The notes beneath the pieces are model-generated. The model made no database searches. It was not told the DNA's origin and saw only the letters and a program-made list of their open reading frames with translations. Made by a program: the position numbers and the translations under genes. Shown piece by piece: positions 7,050-7,494 of a DNA stretch of 7,494 nt (within the stretch, counting starts at the first letter, position 1; each line of letters begins with the position of its first letter). The DNA is from an uncultured Clostridia bacterium (GTDB lineage Bacteria > Bacillota > Clostridia > Oscillospirales > Ruminococcaceae): NCBI GenBank assembly GCA_947175045.1, contig CAMWLH010000094.1, positions 1 through 7,494 on the forward strand, in the 5' to 3' direction.

Positions 7050-7492
7050 TGAGTAACATAACTATCGGCATATCCGATTTAAAGGCGTGCAGAGCACCCG
7101 ATGTTTTGGTTACATACGCTCTGGGGTCTTGTGTCGGAATATGTTTAATTGACAGCATGGCGGGAGTCGGCGGACTTTCGCACATAATGCTTCCCGACAG
7201 CTCGGGAATGACCAACGCGGCAAATACTCCCATGAGATTCGCGGATACGGCGATACCGCTTCTGGTACAGAAGATGTCCGTTATGGGCGCCAATAGGGGG
7301 CGAATGAAAGCAAAGATTGCGGGAGGAGCAGTCATGTTTTCCACCTCCAGCGATAAATTCAACATAGGCGACCGCAATGTTCAAGCGGGGAAAGCCGCGC
7401 TGAACTCATTGAGGATACCCATAATTGCCGAAGACACGGGACTTGATTATGGCAAGTCCCGTGTCTTCGGCAATTATGGGTATCCGCAATGA
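7049..7492 (+). CDS. cheD: Chemoreceptor glutamine deamidase CheD, 3' end replaced by an inverted copy
   Basis: CheD deamidates specific glutamines on methyl-accepting chemotaxis proteins and binds CheC. The catalytic residues are visible: T22, C28 (in ALGSCVGICL) and H45 (in GGLSHIMLP), spaced as in characterised CheD proteins. FNIGDRNV and IPIIAEDTG near residues 108-131 are also family hallmarks. ATG 7049 overlaps the cheC stop by one base, and there is no strong Shine-Dalgarno of its own, so coupling to cheC is likely. Residues 1 to about 135 look genuine. From about codon 136 the DNA is the reverse complement of bases 7404-7445, so the last ~11 residues (SRVFGNYGYPQ) and the TGA stop at 7490 are not normal CheD sequence. 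Family members run about 155-165 residues, so the true C-terminus is missing here. Identity is firm; the printed 147-residue end should not be trusted. Confidence 0.88.
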   Translation: MSNITIGISDLKACRAPDVLVTYALGSCVGICLIDSMAGVGGLSHIMLPDSSGMTNAANTPMRFADTAIPLLVQKMSVMGANRGRMKAKIAGGAVMFSTSSDKFNIGDRNVQAGKAALNSLRIPIIAEDTGLDYGKSRVFGNYGYPQ

Positions 7493-7494
7493 GT
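7404..7494. repeat. 42-base inverted repeat with 7-base spacer reaching the window end
   Basis: The left arm 7404-7445 and right arm 7453-7494 are reverse complements at 41 of 42 positions, with ATTATGG between. The single mismatch is A7412 against G7486. The left arm is normal cheD coding sequence; the right arm has no coding sense and stops exactly at the last base of the window. The turn-round point lies at a short CTTG...CAAG palindrome, a typical place for strand switching. A fold-back chimera at a contig end is the likeliest cause; a real terminator is unlikely because the arm encodes conserved CheD residues. Confidence 0.9.

Noticed and set aside
7404..7494. Palindrome at the end read as an intrinsic terminator
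   Set aside because: The arm is 42 bases of conserved cheD coding sequence, with no T tract visible; a duplicated inverted segment explains it better.

Overview
This window is part of a flagellar and chemotaxis gene cluster, read entirely on the + strand. It suggests a member of the Firmicutes, class Clostridia, possibly a gut or rumen Oscillospirales or Lachnospirales lineage. The reasons are the purine-rich Shine-Dalgarno sequences, free use of ATA and AGA/AGG codons at mid GC, a sigma-D/FliA-type sigma factor placed inside the flagellar operon, and the CheC-CheD pair. The exact taxon cannot be read from the sequence alone.

Layout: (1) 3-1795 holds the 3' part of fliR and complete flhB. 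(2) 1877-3949 is flhA; its annotated TTG start sits badly against a strong Shine-Dalgarno, and a better-placed ATA lies 15 bases upstream. (3) 3950-4165 is a 216-base spacer with small hairpins and no convincing gene; flhF and flhG, which often follow flhA in clostridia, are not there. (4) 4166-4900 is the flagellar sigma factor. It contains a perfect TTGACA-N17-TATAAT sequence in the sense direction. (5) 4919-6418 holds two related distal-rod genes (flgF-like, flgG-like). (6) 6432-7049 is cheC with both phosphatase centres intact, overlapping by one base (7) cheD, whose catalytic C/H/T residues are intact but whose last ~11 codons are an inverted copy of the preceding sequence. A 42-base inverted repeat runs exactly to the window end and looks like a fold-back assembly or library artefact.

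How the genes work together: FliR, FlhB and FlhA are membrane parts of the flagellar type III export gate. The sigma factor would drive late flagellar genes. FlgF and FlgG are exported rod subunits. CheC removes phosphate from CheY-P and partners CheD, the receptor deamidase. I see no mobile element, CRISPR array, RNA gene or unfamiliar defence-like system. This is mostly an ordinary flagellar locus with a few points worth checking.
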